Source: Fibrobacter sp.
GTDB lineage: Bacteria > Fibrobacterota > Fibrobacteria > Fibrobacterales > Fibrobacteraceae
Assembly: GCA_024398955.1 (NCBI GenBank)
Contig: JAKSIG010000026.1
Location: 1 to 37,928 of the forward strand
Direction of reading: 5' to 3'
Length of the DNA stretch: 37,928 nucleotides
The position numbers and the translations under genes were made by a program. The stretch's first letter is position 1; each line of letters starts with the position of its first letter. This document shows positions 1 through 7,033 of the stretch, one piece after another. The notes beneath the pieces are model-generated. The model saw nothing but the letters and a program-made list of their open reading frames with translations, was not told where the DNA came from and did no database searches.

Positions 1-1
1 A

Positions 2-52
2 GTCCCTGCAAATGTGGTCGCCGAAAAACGCGCCAAGTACAAGGCGAAGTAA
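2..52 (+). CDS. C-terminal end of an upstream protein (partial)
   Basis: Reading from base 2 gives a basic tail ending AEKRAKYKAK and a TAA stop at 50-52. The tail is too short to identify the protein. The next gene starts 25 bases downstream on the same strand, so this may be the end of a gene in the same transcription unit, although a promoter-like motif lies between them. The call rests only on an open frame with a plausible Lys/Ala-rich end. Confidence 0.4.
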   Translation, partial: VPANVVAEKRAKYKAK

Positions 53-59
53 GTTATAT

Positions 60-67
60 TATCTTTG
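60..67 (+). promoter_or_regulatory. TAnnTTTG -10 element upstream of lpxC
   Basis: TATCTTTG ends 10 bases before the lpxC ATG. It matches the TAnnTTTG -7/-10 motif known from Bacteroidetes and the same element before several other genes in this window. The expected -35 position reads GTACAA, which is poor, so this is a candidate only. No good Shine-Dalgarno lies between the motif and the ATG, and the leader would be only a few bases long. Confidence 0.45.
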
Positions 68-77
68 TTCCTAAGTT

Positions 78-1055
78 ATGACCAACGCTCAGCATTTTGA
101 ATTTGAATCTCCGTCCTTGAGCTATAAGAATGCCAAGGTGACGGTGGATGTTCTGGAAAGGGATCCGACCCACAAGCCTCGCGTGGTTTGGAGTGTGGAC
201 GGTCGCGAAGTTTACCGCACGGATCTCTGCAAGATTTTTTCTGACTTGAAGTTTGGCGCAGCACGTACGGCTATTTATTCTTACGAGGATGAGGGCCGTG
301 CTCATGCGGTGGGGCTGAATGCTGGCGCTATTGCCGGCCCGGAACATCTGGCTCCTGTATTCCTGATGTGGCCTGGCCGCAGGTTTAACGTAAACTTGGT
401 TCGCGGAACAGCCGCGGATGCTTCCGGGGATGTCGCTGTTCAGAATGTCGCGGAAGTTCCCCTGATGGATGGTTCTGCTGCCCCCTTCTTCTATGGCCTG
501 CGTCGAGCAGCGGGGGAGCCGGAAGCCCTTGTGTTTTATGATGCTCCTGTGAAGGCCGAATGGGACCTGACGGCTAAGGCTTCTGACGGTTCTGAACGGA
601 CTTTCGGTCATGTTCGTATTTGTCCTGCAGAAACTTTTGAGGTGGAATATGTTCTGGATCGCAGCAAGAGCCGCGGGGATGCTTGCGACCTGCAGTCTGC
701 CGCCGCTGTCAGTATTTATTCGCCGGAAAACTTGTTCCAGATTTTCATGGCCCGCACCTTCATTTCTGCCGAGGAATTTGAACTGGCAAAGGCCAATGGC
801 CTGCTGGGCGGTGTGGATGAATCCTGCGGCATGTTGCTGAACCGTTGCGACGGTGCAAAATGTTCCAAGGATTTCCGTGTGGCAAACGAACCTGCCATGC
901 ATAAAATACTAGATTTAATTGGCGATATCACATTTATCTGTCCGGCTCTTCCCAGAGTCAGAATCGAAATCACAAATGGTGGGCATGTTTCCCACCGACA
1001 AATCATGGAGAGGTTAATTCCCTATGTCTCTGCTGGACTCTTTGAAAAAATCTGA
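78..1055 (+). CDS. lpxC: UDP-3-O-acyl-N-acetylglucosamine deacetylase (LpxC), divergent
   Basis: LpxC is the zinc-dependent deacetylase of the committed step of lipid A synthesis in the cytoplasm. The 325-residue protein keeps every active-site landmark I could align from memory to E. coli LpxC: E89-H90 (E78/H79), MDGSAAPF at 130-137, RTF at 226-228 (T191), the HKILDLIGD block with H275, K276, D279 and D283 (H238, K239, D242, D246), and H303 (H265). The N-terminus is unusual because the family's GVGLHTG-type motif is not visible and is replaced by SPSLSYKNAKVTVDV. The 3' end overlaps fabZ by 32 bases in another frame, which implies translational coupling. The ATG at 78 is the only sensible start and follows a TAnnTTTG element. 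The main doubt is the overall divergence, not the active site. Confidence 0.85.
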   Translation: MTNAQHFEFESPSLSYKNAKVTVDVLERDPTHKPRVVWSVDGREVYRTDLCKIFSDLKFGAARTAIYSYEDEGRAHAVGLNAGAIAGPEHLAPVFLMWPGRRFNVNLVRGTAADASGDVAVQNVAEVPLMDGSAAPFFYGLRRAAGEPEALVFYDAPVKAEWDLTAKASDGSERTFGHVRICPAETFEVEYVLDRSKSRGDACDLQSAAAVSIYSPENLFQIFMARTFISAEEFELAKANGLLGGVDESCGMLLNRCDGAKCSKDFRVANEPAMHKILDLIGDITFICPALPRVRIEITNGGHVSHRQIMERLIPYVSAGLFEKI

Positions 1056-1527
1056 TAAAGAAGGCGTTCTCTACGGCGAAGATGTTTGCCACGAAGTTCT
1101 TCCCCAGAAGTTCCCCTTTGCTTTCGTTGACGAAATCCTGGAACTGAACATGGGTGATGGCACTGCAGAAAATCCCCCTTCTCTGGTGGGCCGTATGCAT
1201 GTGACTGGCGAACAGGATTTCTTCAAGGGTCATTTCCCCGGCAATCCGGTGATGCCCGGCGTGATCCAGATTGAATCTATGGCTCAGGCTGCAACTCTTC
1301 TGACCATGATCGCTATGGAAGAAAAGACTGTTGGCAAGCGCCCGGCATTCATGGGTGTGGAAAACTGCCGTTTCCGTAAGGCTGTGATTCCTCCCACCGA
1401 TATCATTTTGAAGGTTCGCCTCACTGACCTTCGCATGGCTCGCCGCGGCATCTTCAAGTATGCCGGTCAGGTGTTCATCGGTGAAGAACTGGTGACCGAA
1501 GCTGAATTCTCGGCTGCCATGGTTTAG
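1024..1527 (+). CDS. fabZ: 3-hydroxyacyl-ACP dehydratase (FabZ)
   Basis: FabZ dehydrates 3-hydroxyacyl-ACP in fatty-acid elongation and competes with the lipid A pathway for the 3-hydroxyacyl-ACP pool. The 167-residue hotdog-fold protein has the signature GHFPGNPVMPGVIQIE, with catalytic H70 and E84 spaced 14 residues apart as in the family (H54/E68 in Pseudomonas). A short N-terminal extension of about 15-20 residues precedes the usual start of the fold. The ATG lies inside the end of lpxC, so the two proteins are made from one mRNA with overlapping frames. In Bacteroidetes and relatives LpxC and FabZ are often a single fused protein; here they remain separate. A hairpin terminator follows at 1662. 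Confidence 0.93.
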   Translation: MSLLDSLKKSDKEGVLYGEDVCHEVLPQKFPFAFVDEILELNMGDGTAENPPSLVGRMHVTGEQDFFKGHFPGNPVMPGVIQIESMAQAATLLTMIAMEEKTVGKRPAFMGVENCRFRKAVIPPTDIILKVRLTDLRMARRGIFKYAGQVFIGEELVTEAEFSAAMV

Positions 1528-1566
1528 TGGCTCGCCCTGCTGTAGAACATCAGGTCTATAGCTTTC

Positions 1567-1652
1567 GTGCTTTGGTAATGGTTTTCCGCTCGGCTCCGCC
1601 TTCGGCTACACCCGACTTCGTCGGACTCGCTCCAAACCAAACACCAAAGCAC
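1567..1652. repeat. Intergenic inverted repeat with internal hairpins
   Basis: GTGCTTTGGT at 1567-1576 is the perfect reverse complement of ACCAAAGCAC at 1643-1652. The arms continue imperfectly inward (GGTTT at 1580-1584 against AAACC at 1634-1638). The GC-rich interior contains a smaller stem, CCGA/TCGG, around a CTTCG loop at 1612-1624. The element fills most of the 187-base gap between fabZ and the convergent YciO gene. It resembles a REP/MITE-like extragenic palindrome. I see no second copy in this window. Confidence 0.55.
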
Positions 1653-1661
1653 TAATAGAAC

Positions 1662-1692
1662 AGCCCTAGCGTACATCGCAGGGCTATTTTTT
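1662..1692 (+). terminator. Rho-independent terminator after lpxC-fabZ
   Basis: AGCCCT (1662-1667) and GCG (1669-1671) pair with CGC (1677-1679) and AGGGCT (1680-1685) around a TACAT loop. A T-rich run follows at 1687-1692. This is a standard intrinsic terminator, 135 bases past the fabZ stop. It lies between convergent genes and may also work weakly on the other strand. Confidence 0.75.
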
Positions 1693-1714
1693 GTTTTCCA
1701 AGTTTTAAGTTGTT

Positions 1715-2314
1715 TTACATCTCCGGGTCCAGTTCGCCGCGGATGATTTCAACTTCGTGATGGTTCACCAGGCTGATGATGTTGGTGGGGCGGATTTCGA
1801 TGGGGCCGCAGTCCACCATCATGTCTACGGAGTGCTCGAAGGTTTTCCAGAGATCGTCGGGTTCGTAGATGTCTTCGTCGCTGAGTTTTGCGGCGGTGCT
1901 GAGGATGGGCTTGTCGAAGTGCTGGAAGAGTTCCTTGAAGAAGGGGTGGGTAGGCATTCTGACGCCGATTTCGGGGCGCTTCACGTCGAGGCGGCGGGCG
2001 ATGTGGGGGTCTGCCGGCAGAATGAAGGTGAAGGGGCCGGGAACGCGGGGCTTCATGATGTTGAAGGCGAAATTGTCTACGCGGGCGTAGTCTGTTGCGG
2101 CTCGGATATCCGGGATGATCAATGCCATGAAGAATTTCTTCATGGGCTTTTTGAGGGCGTAAAGCTTGTGGATGGCCTTGGGGGATTCCGCGTTACAGCC
2201 GATGGCGTAGCCGGATTCCGTAGGGTACAGTACGAGACCGTCGTCTTCGAGAGCGGCGGCGGCCAGCTTTACGATGCGGGCCTGGGGATTTTGAGGATGT
2301 ACTTCGAATCGCAT
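1715..2314 (-). CDS. YrdC/Sua5/YciO-family protein, YciO type
   Basis: This 199-residue protein has the single YrdC-like domain. The nucleotide-binding block YPTESGYAIGC lies at 30-40 and is closest to the YciO form (PT-SGYALGC), not the Sua5/TsaC form (YPTDTVYGLG). KAIHKLYALKKPMKK follows at 46-60, with PGPFTFILPA further on and RPTNIIS near the C-terminus. TsaC/Sua5 proteins make threonylcarbamoyl-AMP for tRNA t6A; the YciO subgroup is related, but its physiological role is less certain. There is no C-terminal Sua5 domain. The gene stands alone, convergent with fabZ. Its upstream region (2315-2393) also holds the divergent promoter of the lipoprotein gene at 2394. Confidence 0.85.
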   Translation of the reverse strand: MRFEVHPQNPQARIVKLAAAALEDDGLVLYPTESGYAIGCNAESPKAIHKLYALKKPMKKFFMALIIPDIRAATDYARVDNFAFNIMKPRVPGPFTFILPADPHIARRLDVKRPEIGVRMPTHPFFKELFQHFDKPILSTAAKLSDEDIYEPDDLWKTFEHSVDMMVDCGPIEIRPTNIISLVNHHEVEIIRGELDPEM

Positions 2315-2358
2315 AGGCTGAATTTACACAAAAAAAGACTGTTTGGCTCAAAAATTTT

Positions 2359-2389
2359 TTGATTGGATATTCCACTGTGACTATCTTTG
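2359..2389 (+). promoter_or_regulatory. Promoter giving a probable leaderless mRNA
   Basis: TTGATT at 2359-2364, a 17-base spacer, then TATCTTTG at 2382-2389. The element ends four bases before the ATG at 2394, so transcription would begin at or next to the start codon. No Shine-Dalgarno is present. Confidence 0.65.
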
Positions 2390-2393
2390 CGTT

Positions 2394-2840
2394 ATGCGTC
2401 CAAGATTTTCTATTTGCGGTAAATTTCGTGTTTTAGTTTCATTCCTGTTCGTGCCCTTTGTAACGGGGATTCTGTCGGGCTGCTTTTCTGCTGGCGACGA
2501 TTTTTATTCTTATGTCGTTTTAAAGGGTGCTCTGCAACGAAATGCTCCTGATGATTTGATTACCGTTGAAGTGGATTCCCGCGGAACATTGCTGTCTAAT
2601 GAGCAGGAAAACGATAATTATGAGGTTTCCATAGGCGCTGTAGAAAATTGCGAAATCATCTGGACCATTAATAATGAACGGGTCCAGACTGCAGTTGTCC
2701 ACAAGACATGGGATACCAAGAATCACTTGACTGGCCTAAAAATTTCTGTGAAGGATGAACGCTCGGGAACATCCTGGACTGTTTCTTCTAAAACGCCAGA
2801 CTCACGTGAATGGGTTATAGAACTGAAACCGGATCCCTAG
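2394..2840 (+). CDS. Small lipoprotein of unknown function
   Basis: The predicted 148-residue protein begins MRPRFSICGKFRVLVSF, a basic n-region followed by a hydrophobic stretch and the lipobox ILSGC, so it should be exported and lipidated at the Cys near residue 30. The mature part is polar, with no domain I recognise. The frame is open 17 codons further upstream to 2343, but that extension would put charged and aromatic residues before the signal peptide and would run through the promoter at 2359-2389, so I chose the ATG at 2394. The stop overlaps the stop of convergent yraN. Confidence 0.75.
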   Translation: MRPRFSICGKFRVLVSFLFVPFVTGILSGCFSAGDDFYSYVVLKGALQRNAPDDLITVEVDSRGTLLSNEQENDNYEVSIGAVENCEIIWTINNERVQTAVVHKTWDTKNHLTGLKISVKDERSGTSWTVSSKTPDSREWVIELKPDP

Positions 2841-3232
2841 CACTGTGGAATGACCTGCGTGCCTTCAAAGGCGTTCTGAATGTGAGAGAATTGCAGCGGT
2901 TTCAGGTAGACTCGGGCGCTTAATACGTCAAAGCGACAAGGCTGGTCGAACCCTTTTGGTGCAACATCTTTGTGGGACTGCAAATAGTGACAGGCGGTTT
3001 GCCAGATTTTCTTTTGCTTTATGCGGTTTACTCGTGCCGCCGGATTTCCTTGCTGGTTGTTCCATACGGATTTGACTTCTACAAAAATTACTGTGTCACC
3101 AACCTTGGCGACAATGTCTAGCTCTCCGCCGCGGTAGGCGTAGTTGCGGGCTACAACTTGGTACCCGAGGCGGCGTAAAAATGCGGCTGCCTGCGTTTCT
3201 ATAAAGTTTCCCTTGGTGCGAGTTTTTACCAT
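2837..3232 (-). CDS. yraN: YraN-family (UPF0102) nuclease-fold protein
   Basis: The 131-residue protein matches the UPF0102/YraN family in length and motif order: TKGNFIETQAAAFLRRLGY at 6-24, then GGELDIVAKVGDTVIFVEVK at 35-54. The acidic/Lys set E37, D39, E52, K54 is the PD-(D/E)xK-like core of Holliday-junction-resolvase-type folds. The cellular role of the family is not settled. The ATG at 3232 is preferred over 3244 because GGAGG at 3238-3242 sits five bases before it and overlaps the upstream ATG. The gene ends in the same CTAG as the convergent lipoprotein gene. Confidence 0.88.
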   Translation of the reverse strand: MVKTRTKGNFIETQAAAFLRRLGYQVVARNYAYRGGELDIVAKVGDTVIFVEVKSVWNNQQGNPAARVNRIKQKKIWQTACHYLQSHKDVAPKGFDQPCRFDVLSARVYLKPLQFSHIQNAFEGTQVIPQC

Positions 3233-3237
3233 ATTGA

Positions 3238-3242
3238 CCTCC
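3238..3242 (-). promoter_or_regulatory. Ribosome binding site that decides the yraN start
   Basis: GGAGG on the minus strand, five bases upstream of the ATG at 3232. An alternative in-frame ATG at 3244 overlaps this site and would lack one of its own. Confidence 0.7.
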
Positions 3243-3249
3243 ATTTTTT

Positions 3250-3286
3250 TAGAAAACAGAAATAACGCGCATTGTAAGTGCGCGTT
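3250..3286 (-). terminator. Perfect hairpin after the kinase operon
   Basis: AACGCGCA (3264-3271) and TGCGCGTT (3279-3286) form a perfect 8-bp stem with a 7-base loop. Read on the minus strand it is followed by ATTTCTGTTTTCT, moderately T-rich, as expected for a terminator of the FHA-ABC/kinase operon. It lies 67 bases past the kinase stop and just before yraN, so readthrough into yraN is also possible. Confidence 0.5.
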
Positions 3287-3352
3287 CCCCTAAATTTTAT
3301 ATAGTCAATACAAATTAACGGACCCGCATAGGCAAGGGCCGCTGACGATAGC

Positions 3353-4858
3353 TTAATGCAATTCCATGCCTAGTAGACGGATTTCGGAAATTGCAAAATC
3401 TTCGTTTTCGCCTTCATAGACGTTTTCAAGATAGATCTTCAGTTCTGTAGTTTCCATTGCCTGGATGGTAGGATACTGCATTCCCTTGATGTTTTCTAGC
3501 TTGACTTTCTGCTTGAAACCGTCCTTGGTTTCGAGGGTTAAGGTGCGGGGTTTCTTGAAAATACGGAAGCGGTCTCCGAATGCATCGTCTACAGATTTCT
3601 GGTAACCGGTGGCGATACCAAAATGGGTGACCACAGAGTTTGTTTCAAAATACAGGGTGAGCACCGGATTCTGCGGCTTTTGGGGCATGGTGTAGAGCCA
3701 TGCTGTTTTTAAGTCGTTGTCGCTTAAGTTTGAAATGGGGTAGCCAGAAGTTTCTTCTACTTCCAGAGCCTTGGTTTCGTAATTGCCCATGGCGTCATTC
3801 CATTCCAGTTCTCGCAGAGTGCTTTCGGGCTTGTGGGTAAGCATCAGCAAAATCAGGAGCATGATGATCAGTGGGAAAATGAAGATGGCCAATGCGGTCA
3901 GCTTCTTTTGTACCATGCGAGCCTTGGGCGAAATCTTGTTGGCCATGTCGGCGATGGATTGCGTGTGGCGGTGCAAGAGCGTCTGGTTGCCCATACGGTT
4001 TGTCTGGCGCATACGTTCGGTGGGGAACACCTGGTCGCATGCATCCAGGAATTCCTGCATGTCGTGGAAGCGTTCGTTCAGTTTCTTCTTGAGGCACTTC
4101 AGAATCAGCTTAGAAAGTCCTGGAGGCATATCTGGGCGGAACTGCTCTGGTGCAGGCGGTTGTTCCTGCACATGCTTCAGTGCAATTTCGATAGGCTTTG
4201 CGCCTTCGAAGGGGAGGCGGCCGCAGGTCATTTCGTACAGGATGACGCCCATGCTGTAGATGTCGGTCTGCAGGTTCACGTTGTCGCCATGGCACTGTTC
4301 GGGACTCATGTATTCGGGAGTTCCCATGGTCATGCCCGTGCGGGTCAGACGTTCCTTTTCCATCTCCTGGATGTAGGAAATGCCAAAGTCCATGATGTAC
4401 ACGCGGTTGTCGCGAGTCAGCATGATGTTGGAAGGCTTGATGTCGCGATGGACAATGCCCTTGTTATGGGCATAAAGTAGGCCTCGGGCAATCTGGCGGA
4501 TGATGACTTCGATGGCTTCAAAGGAAAGCTTTTCCTTATTGTGGAGAATGTCTGAAAGGTTGGTTCCTTCCACATAGGTCATCGAGATGAACAGCTGGTT
4601 CTTTTCTTGTCCGAAGTCAAAGACATGAACCACATTCTGGTGGTCCAGTTCCTTCATGGCCTGGGCTTCCATATAGAAACGCTTGATGGCTTCTTCGTCG
4701 GAAGACGCGTCTAGAATCTTGAACGCAACTTCGCGATTAAGTCTTTTATCCATGGCCTTGTAGACGTTACCCATGCCCCCTCGACCAAGGGTTCCAATGA
4801 GGTCATAGTTTGCGTTAAAAGGACGAGGAAAAATTTCTGGCTTTTGCGGTGCGATCAT
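3353..4858 (-). CDS. Membrane-anchored Hanks-type Ser/Thr protein kinase with C-terminal discoidin-like domain
   Basis: This 501-residue protein starts with a complete kinase domain at about 17-275: glycine loop GRGGMG (25-30), ATP lysine in AFK (K47), catalytic loop HRDIKPSN (137-144, D139), DFG (157-159), and TPEYMSPEQ (180-188) in the activation segment, so it should be active. One hydrophobic segment at 320-341 spans the membrane. The extracytoplasmic part (345-501) looks like the beta-sandwich NADase-type glycan-binding/discoidin-like domain often attached to such kinases: NPVLTLYF, THFGIATGY and FAISEIRLLGMEL. The gene overlaps the upstream FHA-ABC gene by four bases (ATGA). FHA domains bind phosphothreonine, so the transporter is an obvious candidate partner or substrate. 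The natural stimulus is unknown. Confidence 0.9.
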   Translation of the reverse strand: MIAPQKPEIFPRPFNANYDLIGTLGRGGMGNVYKAMDKRLNREVAFKILDASSDEEAIKRFYMEAQAMKELDHQNVVHVFDFGQEKNQLFISMTYVEGTNLSDILHNKEKLSFEAIEVIIRQIARGLLYAHNKGIVHRDIKPSNIMLTRDNRVYIMDFGISYIQEMEKERLTRTGMTMGTPEYMSPEQCHGDNVNLQTDIYSMGVILYEMTCGRLPFEGAKPIEIALKHVQEQPPAPEQFRPDMPPGLSKLILKCLKKKLNERFHDMQEFLDACDQVFPTERMRQTNRMGNQTLLHRHTQSIADMANKISPKARMVQKKLTALAIFIFPLIIMLLILLMLTHKPESTLRELEWNDAMGNYETKALEVEETSGYPISNLSDNDLKTAWLYTMPQKPQNPVLTLYFETNSVVTHFGIATGYQKSVDDAFGDRFRIFKKPRTLTLETKDGFKQKVKLENIKGMQYPTIQAMETTELKIYLENVYEGENEDFAISEIRLLGMELH

Positions 4859-6936
4859 TTTGCGTTCTTGGATCTATAAAGTTTAATTGCCATCACAATA
4901 TAAAAACCTACAGCGATGGCTATGGCTGCAATGACGTTTTCAGGTGGATCTTGTCGCTCCAAAAACAGGTTTAAAAGGCTGTTTTGGTTATAACGGGACC
5001 AAATTACATAAGAAAGAGCTCTGCCCAGGGGCATCATCTGGTCTAGAGGAACTAAGGCGCCTGCCAAGGCCACCTGCGGAATGATGAGCAGCGGGAGTAC
5101 GGCGTTCGCCTGTCCTGCATTTTTAGAGAAGGCGCTTACGGTAAGACCTACAGTAACTGCCGGAATAATCATGGCCAATGTTGCAAGGAACAGGGGTGCA
5201 ATAGAAACGTGTGCCGAAATTCTATAGCTTACAAAGGCGTACACCACAAGGGTCTGCAGCCAGGCTACCAAGGTGGGCAAGGTAATCTTTGAAAGCAGGG
5301 TGGGCAGAACTTTTACACCTTTACGGAATTCCCCCTGTAGAATCTGACGTTCCTGGACAATTTCTCGAATAGACAGCGAAAGAGCCAGCCAGTTCGCAGA
5401 CAGGATAATGGCAAAGGCTACAATCCAGAGCGAAGTAAGGTTTGAAAAAATCAGTGAGAAAAGGAATCCGATAATCAGCGGCTGGAAAATCAGGGTAAGA
5501 GTCTTTCCGGTATCCCTGAACCATTGCTTACAAGTGAGCGCTATTTTATACAAAAAAAGGTCGGCAAGTTCATTTTTTATAAAATAGACGTTGGAAAGGT
5601 TATGCTCCTTTTGAGCGCTTTCAATGGCCTTCATTTCTTGGGTAGAACCCATGGCGTTCTTTTGTGCCAGACTTTCCCAGGAGTTCTTCCATGACGTGGC
5701 GGAATCGTCGTTCAAGTCAGAAAGGATTTCTTCGGGATCCTTTGTGTTAAAATAGCGGAAGGCATCCTGTGGAGAACCGTAGAAGCCTTGTTCCCCATGA
5801 TGAAGGACAAGAACCTTGTTGGCAATATCCAGCGCTTCGTAACTGTGGGTTGTTAGAATGACCGTATGCCCCAGGAATGAAAGCTGCTGCAGATGTGTGC
5901 AGAGAATTTTTGCGTTGTAAGGATCCAGGCCGGATAGCGGTTCGTCTAGTACAATAAGACCTGGATTGCCCATCAGTTCTCGGGCCAATGCTACTCGCCG
6001 CAGCTCGCCACCGCTCAATGTTTTTACCAGATTGTCTATACGTTCTGTAAGGCCAAAGAGCAGGCAGAACTTTTCCATGCGGCTGATGGCGTTGGCCTTA
6101 AAATCCAGCTTGTTCATGCTGGTGCGGCCGCCATCAAGAAGCGTTTCGCGAACAGTCAGATCTCGGCGGAGTTCTGGATCTTGTTCCAGGAAGGCGATGT
6201 GCTTGCGAATTTCTTCGTTACGGTAGTCTAGACCGCCGATGCGTACGGCGGACCTTTCACCACTTTTATGAATTCCTTGCAGCAGTCGCAGCAGCGTTGA
6301 CTTGCCCTGTCCGGAGCGGCCAATTATGGCCATAATCTCACCTGCGGGTAGACTGAAATTCAGGTCGTTTACCAGCTGTTTCTTGCCGGCAAAAATATCC
6401 AGATGGCGTGCGGTTACGCCGAACCCTTGGGGCGCGTTATAGCAGGATACTTTACCCTCTGCAAACTCAATTTCGTAACCGGGAATCTGGATGGATTCGT
6501 TTTCGGAAAGTGACAAGCTACGTATGGTCTTGCCTTGGAAGGTAACCAGCTTTTGCTTAAAGCTAAGGTGGGCGCGACCATCGGACACGTTGGCTGTAAT
6601 ATCTTCGGGCAGTTCCGTTTCGCTATCGCCGGACGATGCCAGTACCAACAGCGACAGGCGACGATCCTTGAGGGTGGCCTGCAGTTTCTGCGTGCCTACG
6701 AGAACGACATCGCCATCCTTAAGGGAGCGGGTCTCGTTTACAGGAACGTCGCTACCGTTCAGCTGGGTAATGCTGTTGCCGGTAAGATTCAATAGCGTCC
6801 AGTTTCCAGCTTTGCATTCCAATACCGCATGCTGTCTAGACACCATCAGGTTGTCTAGCACCAGGCTGTTGTCAGATTTTCGCCCTATGGTAAAAGGCTT
6901 ATCTGCTTCTGGAGTGATAATCTGGAAAGAACGCAT
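4855..6936 (-). CDS. FHA domain-ABC ATPase-ABC-2 permease fusion
   Basis: The 693-residue single-chain half-transporter has an FHA domain at about 14-90 (FTIGRKSDNSLVLDN, VSRQHAVLE), a less clear beta-rich spacer at 115-170, an ATPase with Walker A GRSGQGKST (206-214), signature LSGGE (307-311), Walker B LIVLDEP (327-333) and H-loop H364, then a permease with about six membrane segments between 478 and 690. The order ATPase-then-permease and the ABC-2 permease type resemble the ABCG family, with an FHA domain added in front. The substrate cannot be read from sequence. It is the first gene of a two-gene operon; the kinase start overlaps its stop. The FHA arginine and S-R-x-H residues are intact, so phospho-threonine binding is likely. 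Confidence 0.9.
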   Translation of the reverse strand: MRSFQIITPEADKPFTIGRKSDNSLVLDNLMVSRQHAVLECKAGNWTLLNLTGNSITQLNGSDVPVNETRSLKDGDVVLVGTQKLQATLKDRRLSLLVLASSGDSETELPEDITANVSDGRAHLSFKQKLVTFQGKTIRSLSLSENESIQIPGYEIEFAEGKVSCYNAPQGFGVTARHLDIFAGKKQLVNDLNFSLPAGEIMAIIGRSGQGKSTLLRLLQGIHKSGERSAVRIGGLDYRNEEIRKHIAFLEQDPELRRDLTVRETLLDGGRTSMNKLDFKANAISRMEKFCLLFGLTERIDNLVKTLSGGELRRVALARELMGNPGLIVLDEPLSGLDPYNAKILCTHLQQLSFLGHTVILTTHSYEALDIANKVLVLHHGEQGFYGSPQDAFRYFNTKDPEEILSDLNDDSATSWKNSWESLAQKNAMGSTQEMKAIESAQKEHNLSNVYFIKNELADLFLYKIALTCKQWFRDTGKTLTLIFQPLIIGFLFSLIFSNLTSLWIVAFAIILSANWLALSLSIREIVQERQILQGEFRKGVKVLPTLLSKITLPTLVAWLQTLVVYAFVSYRISAHVSIAPLFLATLAMIIPAVTVGLTVSAFSKNAGQANAVLPLLIIPQVALAGALVPLDQMMPLGRALSYVIWSRYNQNSLLNLFLERQDPPENVIAAIAIAVGFYIVMAIKLYRSKNAK

Positions 6937-7005
6937 ATAGCTAATCAGGTATGAATGATGAATTACAGGATTTTAAAAACGTAACATAACCGTCTTGACG
7001 AATCT

Positions 7006-7033
7006 CATAATTCATAATTCGTAATTCATAATT
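7006..7033. repeat. Four tandem CATAATT heptamers at the aspC stop
   Basis: The units are 7006-7012, 7013-7019, 7020-7026 (CGTAATT, one mismatch) and 7027-7033. The array runs into the stop codon of the aminotransferase gene on the minus strand. The rest of the gap to the ABC gene (6937-7005) shows nothing else clear. Confidence 0.7.

Noticed and set aside
1757..2362. A 201-codon plus-strand open frame opposite the YciO gene
   Set aside because: Its Gly/Val/Phe-rich composition is typical of an antisense frame, and the minus strand encodes a clear YrdC-family protein.
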